Origin: Phenylobacterium zucineum HLK1
GTDB lineage: Bacteria > Pseudomonadota > Alphaproteobacteria > Caulobacterales > Caulobacteraceae
Length of the DNA: 64,000 nt
Assembly (NCBI RefSeq): GCF_000017265.1
Contig: NC_011144.1
Location: forward strand, 1,342,001 to 1,406,000
Direction of reading: 5' to 3'
Below, one piece after another: positions 41,298-51,115 of this stretch. Under the pieces are notes generated by a model. The model did no database searches. It saw only the letters and a program-made list of their open reading frames with translations, and was not told the DNA's origin. Position 1 is the stretch's first letter, and each line of letters opens with the position of its first letter. The translations under genes were made by a program, and so were the position numbers.

Positions 41298-41761
41298 TGA
41301 CGCGCCAGGCCCCACCCGTACGCGACCTGCCGGCCGAGCTGATCTCGATCCGTGTCGGCGACCAGCTGTTCGCCCTCGACATCATGGTGGTTCGCGAGAT
41401 CCGCGGCTGGTCGGCGTCGACGCCTCTGCCGCAGGCGCCAGCCTACGTGCTGGGGATGATCAACCTGCGCGGCACGGTCCTCCCGGTGCTCGACCTGGCC
41501 TCGCGCCTCGGCCTGCCTCCGAGTCGTCCCGACAGCTCGTCGGTGGTGGTCGTGGCCGAATTCGGGGCGCGGCCCGTGGGCCTGTTGGTCAGCGCCGTGT
41601 GCGACATCATCACCGTCGCGCCGGAGCAGGTGCAGACCGCGCCCGACCTGGGCGATCTCGGGGAGAGCGCCGTCGTGCAGGGGGTGATCACCCTCGAAAA
41701 CGAGATCGTAACCCTGCTGGATCTGAATGCGGCCTGGCCGGAGGCGCTATTGGCGGCGTGA
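41297..41761 (+). CDS. Chemotaxis coupling protein CheW
   Basis: The protein has 154 residues. LISIRVGDQLFALDIMVVREIRGW, VLGMINLRGTVLPVLDLASRLGL and GVITLENEIVTLLDL form the double-barrel CheW core that links chemoreceptors to the CheA kinase at the inner membrane. It overlaps the receptor gene's stop. No cheA, cheY, cheB or cheR lies nearby, so it must work with a core set encoded elsewhere. Confidence 0.92.
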   Translation: MTRQAPPVRDLPAELISIRVGDQLFALDIMVVREIRGWSASTPLPQAPAYVLGMINLRGTVLPVLDLASRLGLPPSRPDSSSVVVVAEFGARPVGLLVSAVCDIITVAPEQVQTAPDLGDLGESAVVQGVITLENEIVTLLDLNAAWPEALLAA

Positions 41762-42097
41762 GGTGCGGTCGGTCAGGTCGCGCCTGGCCTTCCGCGCGCG
41801 CGAGCAGACACGAGGCGATCGTCGTCAAGACGTCGTCTCCCGCCGCAGAGCGAGTCAGCTGAGACACATCCTCAGGGTCGGTTCACGGCAGGTCGGCGGG
41901 TGGAGGTGGAGGCAGCGGCGGCTCGCGATCGCCCGCAGAGGTCAGAACAGATGCTGGCTGAGGCGCGCAGGCTTCTCGTCGGAAGGGTCGGCTGACGAGC
42001 GCGCTTCTCGACGTCGCGCCGGAGACCGCCCCGGCGCAATCAGCTCGGTAGCAACAGACTTGAACGTCTCTGAAACGAGCGAATTCGAAGGTGCAGA
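41762..42097. other. Island end region without a recognised gene
   Basis: There are 336 bases between cheW and the right flanking repeat. Integrase genes often sit here in tRNA islands, but neither strand yields a recombinase-like product. A minus-strand frame ends here with a fragment reading SNSLVSETFKSVATEL that I cannot place. The last 60 bases are AT-richer than the surroundings. Confidence 0.45.
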
Positions 42098-42134
42098 TAC
42101 AAAACCGCTGCTCTGCCAGCTGAGCTGATCCGGC
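42098..42134 (-). repeat. Right copy of the 37-bp island-flanking repeat, a truncated tRNA-Thr 5' half
   Basis: Read on the minus strand it gives the acceptor, D-arm and anticodon of tRNA-Thr(TGT), then loses all similarity. It differs from 25352-25388 at two positions: T to C at tRNA nucleotides 8 and 20, in linear count. It has no 3' half and cannot make a tRNA. The two changes would be tolerated if this copy is a leftover under no selection. Confidence 0.75.
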
Positions 42135-42244
42135 CCGGTGGGCCCGCCGCCTATGGGGGGAAGCCGCCCGCTTCCGCAAGGGCGCGGTTGGACGGCGGGC
42201 GCGCCTGTGCTTGCCTGGCCGGATAACCAGACAGGGAGGGTCCG

Positions 42245-43648
42245 ATGCGGTTCGAAGAGTACCGGGCGCACGATGCGGTGGGGCTGGCCGAGCTTGTGGC
42301 CCGCGGCGAGGTCTCGGCCGGCGAGCTGCTGGACGCGGCGGTCACGCGGATGGCGGAGGTCAACCCGCGGATCAACGCCGTCACCCTGGACCTGTCCGAC
42401 GTGGCGCGGACGGCGGCGCCCGGATCGGGGCCGCTCGCGGGCGTCCCGTTTCTGCTGAAGGACCTGGGGGCGACGCTGGCCGGGACGGTCACCAGCGGCG
42501 GCTCGAAGCTGTTCGCGGACGCCGCGGCGGAGGCCGACAGCGCTACGACCCGGCTCTACAAGGCCGCGGGGCTCAACATCTTCGGCAAGACCAACACGCC
42601 CGAGTTCGGCCTGTGGCCGGTCACCGAATCCGAGCACCTGGGCGTCTGCCGCAATCCCTGGGATCTCGCCCGCACGCCGGGCGGCTCGTCGGGCGGGGCG
42701 GCGGCGGCGGTCGCGGCCGGGATCGTGCCGGCGGCCCACGCCAGCGACGGCGGCGGCTCGATCCGCACGCCGGCCGCCTGCTGCGGCCTGTTCGGGATGA
42801 AGCCGTCGCGGGGGCGGGTCAGCTTCGCGCCGCAGGGCGAGGGCTGGGCCGGCGCCTCGGTGCAGCACGCGGTGACGCGGTCGGTCCGGGACAGCGCCGC
42901 CCTGCTGGACGCCGTCTGCGCGCCGCAGCCGGGCGATCCCTATTTCCTGCCGCCGCCCGAGCGGCCGTTCCTGGAGGCGGCGGGCCGCGATCCCGGCCGG
43001 CTGCGGATCGGCTTCACCACCGCGGCGCTGCAGTCGCAGGCGCTGGACCCCGAATGCGCCGAGGCCGTGCGCGACGCCGCGAAGCTCTGCGAGGACCTCG
43101 GCCATGCCGTGGAAGAGGTGAAGGTCCCCGGCGACTTCCCCGCCATGCAGGCGGCCGCCGGCCTGGTGATCGCCGCCAGCGTCGCGGCAAACCTCGACGC
43201 CGAGGCCGAACGCCGCGGCCGGCCCGTCGGGAAGGGCGAGGTCGAGGGGCTGACGATGGCCACCTACCGGCGGGGGCAGGGGGTGACCGGCTCGGCCTAC
43301 GTCCAGGCGCTGGCGACGCTGCACGCCTTCGGCCGCGACGTGGCGGCGCTGTTCGAGACCTACGATGTGCTGCTGCTCTCGACCCTGGGGCGTCCGGCGA
43401 TTCCGATCGGCTGGATCTTCGAGGACCGGGACCAGATCGCCGATCGCCTGTTCAGCTTCATGCCGAACACCCAACCCTTCAACAATTCGGGGCAGCCGGC
43501 GATGACCGTGCCGCTGGCCTGGAGCGGGGAGGGCTTGCCGATCGGCCTGCAGTTCGTCGGCCGCACGGGCGAGGAGGCGATGCTGTTCAGCCTGGCGGGC
43601 CAGCTGGAGCGGGCCCGGCCCTGGTTCGACAGGGTCGCGCCGCTCTAG
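42245..43648 (+). CDS. Amidase (amidase-signature family)
   Basis: The protein has 467 residues. It carries the Ser-cisSer-Lys triad of the family: Lys in PFLLKDLG (about 72), cis-Ser in TPGGSSGGAAAAVAAG (about 148) and nucleophile Ser in DGGGSIRTPAACCGLFGMKPSRGR (about 172). The sequence is closest in feel to 6-aminohexanoate-cyclic-dimer hydrolase-like amidases and not to GatA, since no gatB or gatC is adjacent. It hydrolyses an amide; the substrate is unknown. GGGAGG precedes the start. It lies just outside the island's right repeat and overlaps the convergent permease gene by 4 bp. Confidence 0.9.
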   Translation: MRFEEYRAHDAVGLAELVARGEVSAGELLDAAVTRMAEVNPRINAVTLDLSDVARTAAPGSGPLAGVPFLLKDLGATLAGTVTSGGSKLFADAAAEADSATTRLYKAAGLNIFGKTNTPEFGLWPVTESEHLGVCRNPWDLARTPGGSSGGAAAAVAAGIVPAAHASDGGGSIRTPAACCGLFGMKPSRGRVSFAPQGEGWAGASVQHAVTRSVRDSAALLDAVCAPQPGDPYFLPPPERPFLEAAGRDPGRLRIGFTTAALQSQALDPECAEAVRDAAKLCEDLGHAVEEVKVPGDFPAMQAAAGLVIAASVAANLDAEAERRGRPVGKGEVEGLTMATYRRGQGVTGSAYVQALATLHAFGRDVAALFETYDVLLLSTLGRPAIPIGWIFEDRDQIADRLFSFMPNTQPFNNSGQPAMTVPLAWSGEGLPIGLQFVGRTGEEAMLFSLAGQLERARPWFDRVAPL

Positions 43649-44433
43649 GCCCTTCGCGCGCGGCGCTGCTGGATCAGCCAGGCGCCGATCACGCCCGTGG
43701 CCACCGCCCCGATCAGCAGGGTCGAGACGGCGTTGATCTCGGGGTTCACGCCCAGCCGAACCTGGCTGTAGATCCGCATCGGCAGCGTGGTCGCCCCGGG
43801 GCCCGAGGTGAAGCTCGCGATCACCAGGTCGTCCAGCGACAGCGTGAAGGCCAGCATCCAGGCGGCGGCCACGGCCGGGGCGATGTTGGGCAGGGTCACG
43901 GTGAGGAACGCCTGCCAGGGCGTGCGGCCAAGGTCGCGGGCGGCCTCCTCCAGCCGCGGATCGAAGCTGGCCAGCCGGGCCTGCACCACGACCGTGGCGT
44001 AGCAAAGCGTCAGGGTCGCGTGGCTGAGCGTCACCGTCCAGAAGCCGCGGGGGACGCCGGCGGCCACGAACAGCAGCAGGAGCGACAGGCCCAGGATCAC
44101 CTCGGGCATGACGAGGGCGCCGTAGATCATGCCCGCCAGCCCCGTGCGGCCGCGGAACCGCCCGGCGCGGGCGAGGGCCACCGCCGCGAGGGCGCCGAGC
44201 CCGGTCGCCATCGTTGCGGAGAGGGCGCCGACCCGCAGCGTCGTCCAGATCGCCTCCAGCATCTGCCGGTCGTGGAACAGGGCCCGGTACCAGCGCAGGG
44301 AAAAGCCGCTCCAGACGGTGACCAGCCGCCCGTCGTTGAAGGAGTAGAGCACCAGGATGGCGATGGGCGCGTAGAGGAACAGCAGGCCGAGCCCGATGGC
44401 CGCGACGCCGAAGGCCGAGGGTCCGCGCCTCAT
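43645..44433 (-). CDS. Polyamine-type ABC transporter permease (PotC/PotI-like)
   Basis: The protein has 262 residues and about six membrane helices. The cytoplasmic coupling loop reads EEAARDLGRTPWQAFLTVTLPNIAPAV, the EAA motif that contacts the ATPase. The opening IGLGLLFLYAPIAILVLYSFND is typical of the PotC class. It forms the inner-membrane pore together with the upstream permease. It is last in a four-gene operon (binding protein, ATPase, permease 1, permease 2), with 4-bp overlaps at each junction. Confidence 0.92.
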   Translation of the reverse strand: MRRGPSAFGVAAIGLGLLFLYAPIAILVLYSFNDGRLVTVWSGFSLRWYRALFHDRQMLEAIWTTLRVGALSATMATGLGALAAVALARAGRFRGRTGLAGMIYGALVMPEVILGLSLLLLFVAAGVPRGFWTVTLSHATLTLCYATVVVQARLASFDPRLEEAARDLGRTPWQAFLTVTLPNIAPAVAAAWMLAFTLSLDDLVIASFTSGPGATTLPMRIYSQVRLGVNPEINAVSTLLIGAVATGVIGAWLIQQRRARRA

Positions 44434-45314
44434 CCCAGCACCCGGCGGGGCTGGCGCTCGAACAGCAGGATGGGGACGAGCAGGGTGGCGAGCAGCGCAA
44501 TCGCCACCGCCGAGGCCGCCGGCCAGTCGCGGTTGGCGAAGAACTCGGTCCAGATCACCCGGCCCAGCATCAGGGTCTCGGAGCCGCCCAGCAGGTCGGG
44601 GACCACGAACTCGCCCGCCATGGGGATGAAGCAGAGCAGGGCGCCGGCGGCCACCCCGGGCAGCGACAGCGGGAAGGTGACGGTCCAGAACGCCCGCAGC
44701 GGGCCGGCCCCCAGATCCCGCGCCGCCTCCACCAGCCGCTCGTCCCGGCGTTCCAGCACCGCGTAGAGCGGCAGCACCATGAACGGCAGGTAGGCGTAGA
44801 CGAGCCCGAGGATCACCGCGGCTTCGGTGTTCAGCAGGTCGACCGGCGGCAGGCCGGCGGCGCCGAGGACGGCGTTGAGCAGGCCGGCGGGCTTGAGGAT
44901 GGCGATCCAGGCGTAGATGCGGATCAGGAAGCTGGTCCAGAACGGCAGGATCACGGCCAGGACGAGGGCGCTGCGCAGGCGCGGCCGGCAGCGGACGATC
45001 CCCCAGGCCATCGGGTAGCCGACCAGCAGCAGGAGGACGGTGGCCGTGGCGCTGATCCGCAGACTGGAGGCGTAGGCGTCCAGGTAGAGCCGGTCGGCGG
45101 CGAGGCGGGCGTAGGTCTCGAGGTCCAGCCCCGCCAGGAACGCCCGCAGCCCGGCGACACCGGCGCTCCAGTCGATCCGCGGCGCGTAGGGCGGCATCGC
45201 GAGCGCCGTGTCGGACAGCGAGAGCCTGGCGACCAGCAGGACGGGAAAGCCGAAGAAGACCAGCAGCCACGCATAGGGCAGCAGGGCCGCCAGGCCCGAC
45301 CGGTCGCGCCTCAT
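44430..45314 (-). CDS. Polyamine-type ABC transporter permease (PotB/PotH-like)
   Basis: The protein has 294 residues and about six membrane segments. Its EAA loop is LVEAARDLGAGPLRAFWTVTFPLSLPGV. ILPFWTSFLIRIYAWIAIL and the N-terminal LPYAWLLVFFGFPVLLVARLSLSD are characteristic of the PotB class. The start ATG at 45314 overlaps the ATPase stop by 4 bp, and its own end overlaps the next permease. It partners the 43645 gene as the heterodimeric channel. Confidence 0.92.
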   Translation of the reverse strand: MRRDRSGLAALLPYAWLLVFFGFPVLLVARLSLSDTALAMPPYAPRIDWSAGVAGLRAFLAGLDLETYARLAADRLYLDAYASSLRISATATVLLLLVGYPMAWGIVRCRPRLRSALVLAVILPFWTSFLIRIYAWIAILKPAGLLNAVLGAAGLPPVDLLNTEAAVILGLVYAYLPFMVLPLYAVLERRDERLVEAARDLGAGPLRAFWTVTFPLSLPGVAAGALLCFIPMAGEFVVPDLLGGSETLMLGRVIWTEFFANRDWPAASAVAIALLATLLVPILLFERQPRRVLG

Positions 45315-46291
45315 GCGGGCAGGTCCCAGGCCGCCTCGGCAGGCCACGACAGCCAGACCGGCGCGCCGGACGGCGCGGGCGGCTCCCCCGCGGTGTTGGC
45401 CCGGCTGGCGAGGATGCGCCCCTCGGCGGTGTCGACCACGTAACGGGTGCGGTCCCCCAGGAACGCCGCCTCGCGCACCGTCCCGGCCAGGCTCCCGGGG
45501 GCTGGCGCGCCGTGGACCTCCACCCGCTCGGGCCGCACCGCCAGCCAGCCGCCGCCGTCGCGTGGCAAGAGGTTCACCTCGCCGACGAACTCGGCCACGG
45601 CCCGGCTCGCCGGCCGCTCGTAGACCTGGCGCGGGGCGCCGACCTGGACGATGCGGCCCGCCTGCATCACCGCCAGCCGGTCGGCCATGGCCATCGCCTC
45701 GTCCTGGTCGTGGGTGACCACGACGAAGGTCAGGCCGAGCCGGCGCTGCAGGGCCGTAAGTTCGCCCTGGGTCTCGCCCCGCAGCTTGCGGTCCAGCGCC
45801 GCCAGCGGCTCGTCCAGCAGCAGGATCCTGGGACGCGGCGCGAGGGCGCGGGCGAGGGCCACGCGCTGCTGCTGGCCGCCGGACAGCTGGTGCGGCTTGC
45901 GGCCGGCGAGCCCCTCGAGCTTCACCAGCGCCAGCATCTCCTCGACGCGGGCCGCGGCCTCGCGCCGGGGCAGGCCCTTCAGGCCATAGGCGACGTTCCC
46001 CGCGACCGTCAGGTGCGGGAAGAGGGCGTAGCTCTGGAACATCATGCAGACCGGCCGCCGGTGGGGCGGGAGGCCGGCGACGTCCGCCCCGTCCAGCAGG
46101 ATGCGGCCGGCGTCGGGCGTCTCGAACCCGGCCAGCAGGCGCATCAGGGTGGTCTTGCCGCAGCCCGAGGGGCCGAGGAGGGCGAAGAACTCGCCTTCGC
46201 GGATGGCGAGGTCGACCCCGTCCACGGCGGCGTGGCCCGCGAAGCGCCGGCTCACGCCCTCGAAGCGGACGATGTCGGCGGCGGTGCTCAC
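45311..46291 (-). CDS. Polyamine-type ABC transporter ATP-binding protein (PotA/PotG-like)
   Basis: The protein has 326 residues from the GTG at 46291, which overlaps the binding-protein stop (GTGA). Walker A is GPSGCGKTT, the Q loop CMMFQSYALFPHLTV, the signature LSGGQQQRVALARAL, Walker B ILLLDEPLAALD and the switch His in VVVTHDQDEAMAMADR. A C-terminal TOBE-like domain follows (LLPRDGGGWLAVRPERVEVHG). It powers import of polyamine or a similar substrate. Confidence 0.94.
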   Translation of the reverse strand: MSTAADIVRFEGVSRRFAGHAAVDGVDLAIREGEFFALLGPSGCGKTTLMRLLAGFETPDAGRILLDGADVAGLPPHRRPVCMMFQSYALFPHLTVAGNVAYGLKGLPRREAAARVEEMLALVKLEGLAGRKPHQLSGGQQQRVALARALAPRPRILLLDEPLAALDRKLRGETQGELTALQRRLGLTFVVVTHDQDEAMAMADRLAVMQAGRIVQVGAPRQVYERPASRAVAEFVGEVNLLPRDGGGWLAVRPERVEVHGAPAPGSLAGTVREAAFLGDRTRYVVDTAEGRILASRANTAGEPPAPSGAPVWLSWPAEAAWDLPA

Positions 46292-47388
46292 CGGCCGGTC
46301 AGGACCCGCGTCCACTGGCGGTTCACCTCGCGCAGCAGGGCCTGATCCTTGGTGGTGGTGACGAAGAGCCGGTCCATCAGCTCGGGGCCCGGATAGACGT
46401 TGGGATCGTTCCGCACCGCCGGGTCCACCAGCGCCGTCGCCGCGGCGTTGGCGTTGGCGTACTGGGTGTAGTCGGAAGCCCGCGCGATCACCTCGGGGCG
46501 GAGCATGTAGGCGATGAAGCGGTGCGCCGCATCGGGGTTCGGCGCGTCCTTCGGGATGGCGAAGACGTCGAACCAGACCTGGCTGCCCTCCTTCGGGACC
46601 ACATAGCCCAGGGCGACGCCGGTCTTCGCCTCCTGGGCGCGCGCCTTGGCCTGCAGCACGTCGCCCGAATAGCCGACCGCCACGCAGGCGTCGCCGTTCG
46701 CCAGGGCCTCAATGTATTCGGACGAGTGGAACTTGCGCACGTAGGGCCGGGCCTTCAGCAGCAGGTCGGTGGCGGCCGCGTAGTCGGCCGGCGCGGTCGA
46801 ATTCGGGTCCTTGCCCAGGTAGTTGAGCGCGACGGCGTACATGTCCTCGGAGGCGTCGAGGAAGTAGACGCCGCAGTCCTGCAGCCGGGCGAGGTTGGCC
46901 GGCTCGAGCACCACCGCCCAGCTGTCGATGGCGACGCCCGGCAGGCGCCTGGCCACCTCGGCGGCGTTGTAGCCGATGCCGATCGTGCCCTGCATGTAGG
47001 GCACGGCGTACTTCGCGCCCGGATCGAACGCGGCCAGCCGCTCCATCAGCGGCGGCGAGAGGTTCGACAGCCCCGGCAGCTTGGCCTTGTCCAGCGGCTG
47101 GACCGCGCCGGCGGCGATGTAGCGGGGCAGGTTGTGGTTGGACGGGACCACCAGGTCGTAGCCGGTGTTTCCCTGCAGCACCTTGGTCTCGAGCACCTCG
47201 TTGGAATCGAAGGTGTCGTAGACGACGCGGACGCCGGTCTCCTCGGTGAAGGCGTCGAGCAGGGCGGGGTCGATGTAGTCCGACCAGTTGTAGATCCGCA
47301 GCTCCTCGGCGGGCTTTCCGCCGCAGGCCGCCAGCATCAGGGCCAGAGCCAGCCCGACCGCCTTCGCCCAGTGCGCCCAGTGCGCCAT
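46288..47388 (-). CDS. Polyamine-type ABC transporter substrate-binding lipoprotein (PotF/PotD-like)
   Basis: The protein has 366 residues from the ATG at 47388 with GGGGGA just upstream; a TTG 12 bases earlier is less likely. The signal peptide ends in the lipobox LAACG, so the protein is lipid-anchored in the periplasm. ELRIYNWSDYIDPALLDAFTEETGVRVVYDTFDSNEVLETKVL and NYLGKDPNSTAPADY are typical of PotF/SpuD. It captures putrescine or a related polyamine and delivers it to the permease pair. It is the first gene of the operon. Confidence 0.93.
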   Translation of the reverse strand: MAHWAHWAKAVGLALALMLAACGGKPAEELRIYNWSDYIDPALLDAFTEETGVRVVYDTFDSNEVLETKVLQGNTGYDLVVPSNHNLPRYIAAGAVQPLDKAKLPGLSNLSPPLMERLAAFDPGAKYAVPYMQGTIGIGYNAAEVARRLPGVAIDSWAVVLEPANLARLQDCGVYFLDASEDMYAVALNYLGKDPNSTAPADYAAATDLLLKARPYVRKFHSSEYIEALANGDACVAVGYSGDVLQAKARAQEAKTGVALGYVVPKEGSQVWFDVFAIPKDAPNPDAAHRFIAYMLRPEVIARASDYTQYANANAAATALVDPAVRNDPNVYPGPELMDRLFVTTTKDQALLREVNRQWTRVLTGR

Positions 47389-47467
47389 GCCATCCCCCAA
47401 AGCTTGCGGCGCAGGTTATAGGGGCTCGTTCCGACCCGTTAAGCCCGAAAAGCCGAGCGCCCCGCCG

Positions 47468-47833
47468 ATGCCCGCCCTCTGGACCGCGACCCTGCCGGTG
47501 CTGCTGCTGGTCGCCTCGAACGTGTTCATGACCTTCGCCTGGTACGGCCACCTGAAGGTCGAGCACCGGCCGCTGTGGATCATCGTCCTGGTGAGCTGGG
47601 GGATCGCGTTCTTCGAATACTGGCTGGCGGTGCCGGCGAACCGGATCGGCCGGCTCGTCTACGAGCCGGCCGAGCTGAAGGCCATGCAGGAGGTGATCAC
47701 CCTGGCGGTGTTCGCCGTCTTCTCGGTGGCCTACCTGGGCGAGAAGCTCACCCTGAACCACGGCGTCGGCTTCGCGCTGATCGCGCTGGGCGCCTGGTTC
47801 GTGTTCAAGGGGCCGCTCCAGCCGCCCCTCTAA
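47468..47833 (+). CDS. DUF486 family small membrane protein
   Basis: The protein has 121 residues and four hydrophobic segments, beginning ALWTATLPVLLLVASNVFMTFAWYGHLK. NRIGRLVYEPAELKAMQEVITLAVFAVFSVAYLGE is the DUF486 signature; the fold is like the small multidrug-resistance/EamA transporters. Transport function is not proven. The start is divergent from the polyamine operon with 79 bp between starts, and the stop overlaps the convergent lipoprotein gene by 4 bp. Confidence 0.9.
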   Translation: MPALWTATLPVLLLVASNVFMTFAWYGHLKVEHRPLWIIVLVSWGIAFFEYWLAVPANRIGRLVYEPAELKAMQEVITLAVFAVFSVAYLGEKLTLNHGVGFALIALGAWFVFKGPLQPPL

Positions 47834-48306
47834 CCGCCGGGCGCCGCGCCGGCGGGCGGGACCATGACCGTCAGCTCGTTGGTCTTGGTCATGAACTTCA
47901 CGCCCTTGACCCGGCCGTCGGTGTACTTGCCCCAGTAGCCGCTGACCTCGATCGGCGTCTCGACCTGAGCGCCGGGCGCCGTGGGCTTCGTGGCGATCAC
48001 GTCCACCTCGTAGACCCCGTCGGGCGGCGAGGCGGCGTAGATCCGCGGCAGGAACGCGGGATCGCCCCAGCCGGCGCTGGACGTCTTGCCCGTCGCTTTC
48101 AGGTTCAACCCGCCGGCGTGGCTGACCTCGACGGATCCGGAATCGACCGAGAGGATCTGCTCCTGGCCCGCGTACATCGCGGCGGGCCGCGCGAGCGATT
48201 TCTTCTTCTCGGGGGGCGGGGTGGCCTCGGCCTGGCTGACCTGGCCCTGGCAGGCCGTGAGGGACAGGCAGGCCAGGGCGCCTGCGACAAGCATCATCCT
48301 ACGCAT
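47830..48306 (-). CDS. Putative lipoprotein, function unknown
   Basis: The protein has 158 residues. A signal peptide ends in LTAC (Cys about residue 19), so a lipid-anchored periplasmic or outer-membrane location is likely. The mature part is mostly beta-strand with short polar segments (SVDSGSVEVSHAGGLNLKATGKTSSAGWGD) and a Pro-rich C-terminus. I do not recognise a family. The upstream side faces metG, and 193 bp separate the two starts. Confidence 0.72.
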   Translation of the reverse strand: MRRMMLVAGALACLSLTACQGQVSQAEATPPPEKKKSLARPAAMYAGQEQILSVDSGSVEVSHAGGLNLKATGKTSSAGWGDPAFLPRIYAASPPDGVYEVDVIATKPTAPGAQVETPIEVSGYWGKYTDGRVKGVKFMTKTNELTVMVPPAGAAPGG

Positions 48307-48499
48307 GGCGATCGCGTTTCTCCCGTGTTCCGGGCGGCGATTCTTTTGTGATGCCGTCTGGCGACTCGCGGGCCGCCGCCCTCGCCCTGCGGGCAGTTTG
48401 CGCCGATAACCGCGTTTGGCGAGCTTTTTCGGCCGCGTGCTTTGGCGAAAGCCCCGCTCGGCCTATAAGCGCCGGTCTCCGATCCAGGCCCCAAGATAC

Positions 48500-50320
<1,821 letters not shown>

Positions 50321-50326
50321 CGGAGC

Positions 50327-51076
50327 CTAGTGCGCCTCGCCGCCGCCGCCGTTCCTGTGGCGCAGGTGGGTGGCGACCTCCTCGGGCGTGATGTCCATGA
50401 AGTCCGGGACCACGGCGTTGTATTCGGCCGTGCGGTTCAGGTCGATCGCGATGGTCCGGTGGCCCTCCCACATCATGTGGAGCGCCACGTAGAGGACGAT
50501 GACGAGGCCGACGAAGCCGATCCAGCGGTACTTGTGCAGCAGGCGGGCGATGGCGTGGGCGGCGACGCCCATCAGCGCGATCGACAGCACCAGGCCGAAC
50601 ACCAGGATGCCCGGGTGCTCCCGGGCGGCGCCGGCCACCGCCAGCACGTTGTCCAGCGACATCGAGACGTCGGCGATCAGGATCTGGATGAAGGCGTCCT
50701 TGAACGACTTCGCGGGCCGGTCGGTGGGCTCGGTGGCCGGGTCGGCGTCGAGGACGGCTTCGGCGTCGGCCTCGTCGTCGACCGCCTGGTTGCGCAGCTC
50801 CTTCCACATCTTCCAGCAGACCCAGAGCAGCAGCAGGCCGCCCGCGAAGAGCAGGCCGATGACGCCCAGGAGCTGGGTGGTGATCAGCGCAAAGCCGATG
50901 CGGGTGACCACCGCCGCCCCCAGCCCCCACAGGATCGCCTTGCGCCGCTGTTCCGGCGGCAGGCCGCCGGCGGCCAGGCCCACGGCGACGGCGTTGTCGC
51001 CGGCCAGGACCAGGTCGATCATCAGGACTTGCAGGAGGGCGGAGAGGGCGCCGGGGCTGAGCAGCTCTTCGAACAT
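50327..51076 (-). CDS. TerC family integral membrane protein
   Basis: The protein has 249 residues and about seven membrane segments. The two family motifs with membrane-embedded acidic residues are present: LMIDLVLAGDNAVAVGLAA (about 18-36) and ILIADVSMSLDNVLAVAGAA (about 131-150). An acidic loop (DDEADAEAVLDADPATEPTD) separates the halves. TerC/YjbE-type proteins are linked to metal (Mn2+ or Ca2+) export or tellurite response. Function is assigned by family only. Confidence 0.92.
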   Translation of the reverse strand: MFEELLSPGALSALLQVLMIDLVLAGDNAVAVGLAAGGLPPEQRRKAILWGLGAAVVTRIGFALITTQLLGVIGLLFAGGLLLLWVCWKMWKELRNQAVDDEADAEAVLDADPATEPTDRPAKSFKDAFIQILIADVSMSLDNVLAVAGAAREHPGILVFGLVLSIALMGVAAHAIARLLHKYRWIGFVGLVIVLYVALHMMWEGHRTIAIDLNRTAEYNAVVPDFMDITPEEVATHLRHRNGGGGEAH

Positions 51077-51115
51077 CGCGCCTCAATGCTTCAGCGGGCG
51101 ACTGGCTGCAACTGT

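Larger units (their letters stand above)
25389..42097. mobile_element. Putative genomic island inserted at tRNA-Thr
   Basis: About 16.7 kb lies between two direct copies of the tRNA-Thr 5' half. The contents are accessory: a broken esterase, soxR, an NAT fusion, an IS110-family element, an RTX giant protein, stress and chemotaxis genes, with patches of lower GC near 28.1-28.3 kb, 38.45-38.57 kb and 42.0-42.1 kb. No integrase, relaxase or phage gene is seen, so it would be a decayed or non-autonomous island. The repeat pattern is direct observation; the insertion history is inference. Confidence 0.62.

Noticed and set aside
42098..42134. A second functional tRNA-Thr gene.
   Set aside because: Only the first 37 nt are present; there is no anticodon 3' stem, T-arm or acceptor 3' strand.
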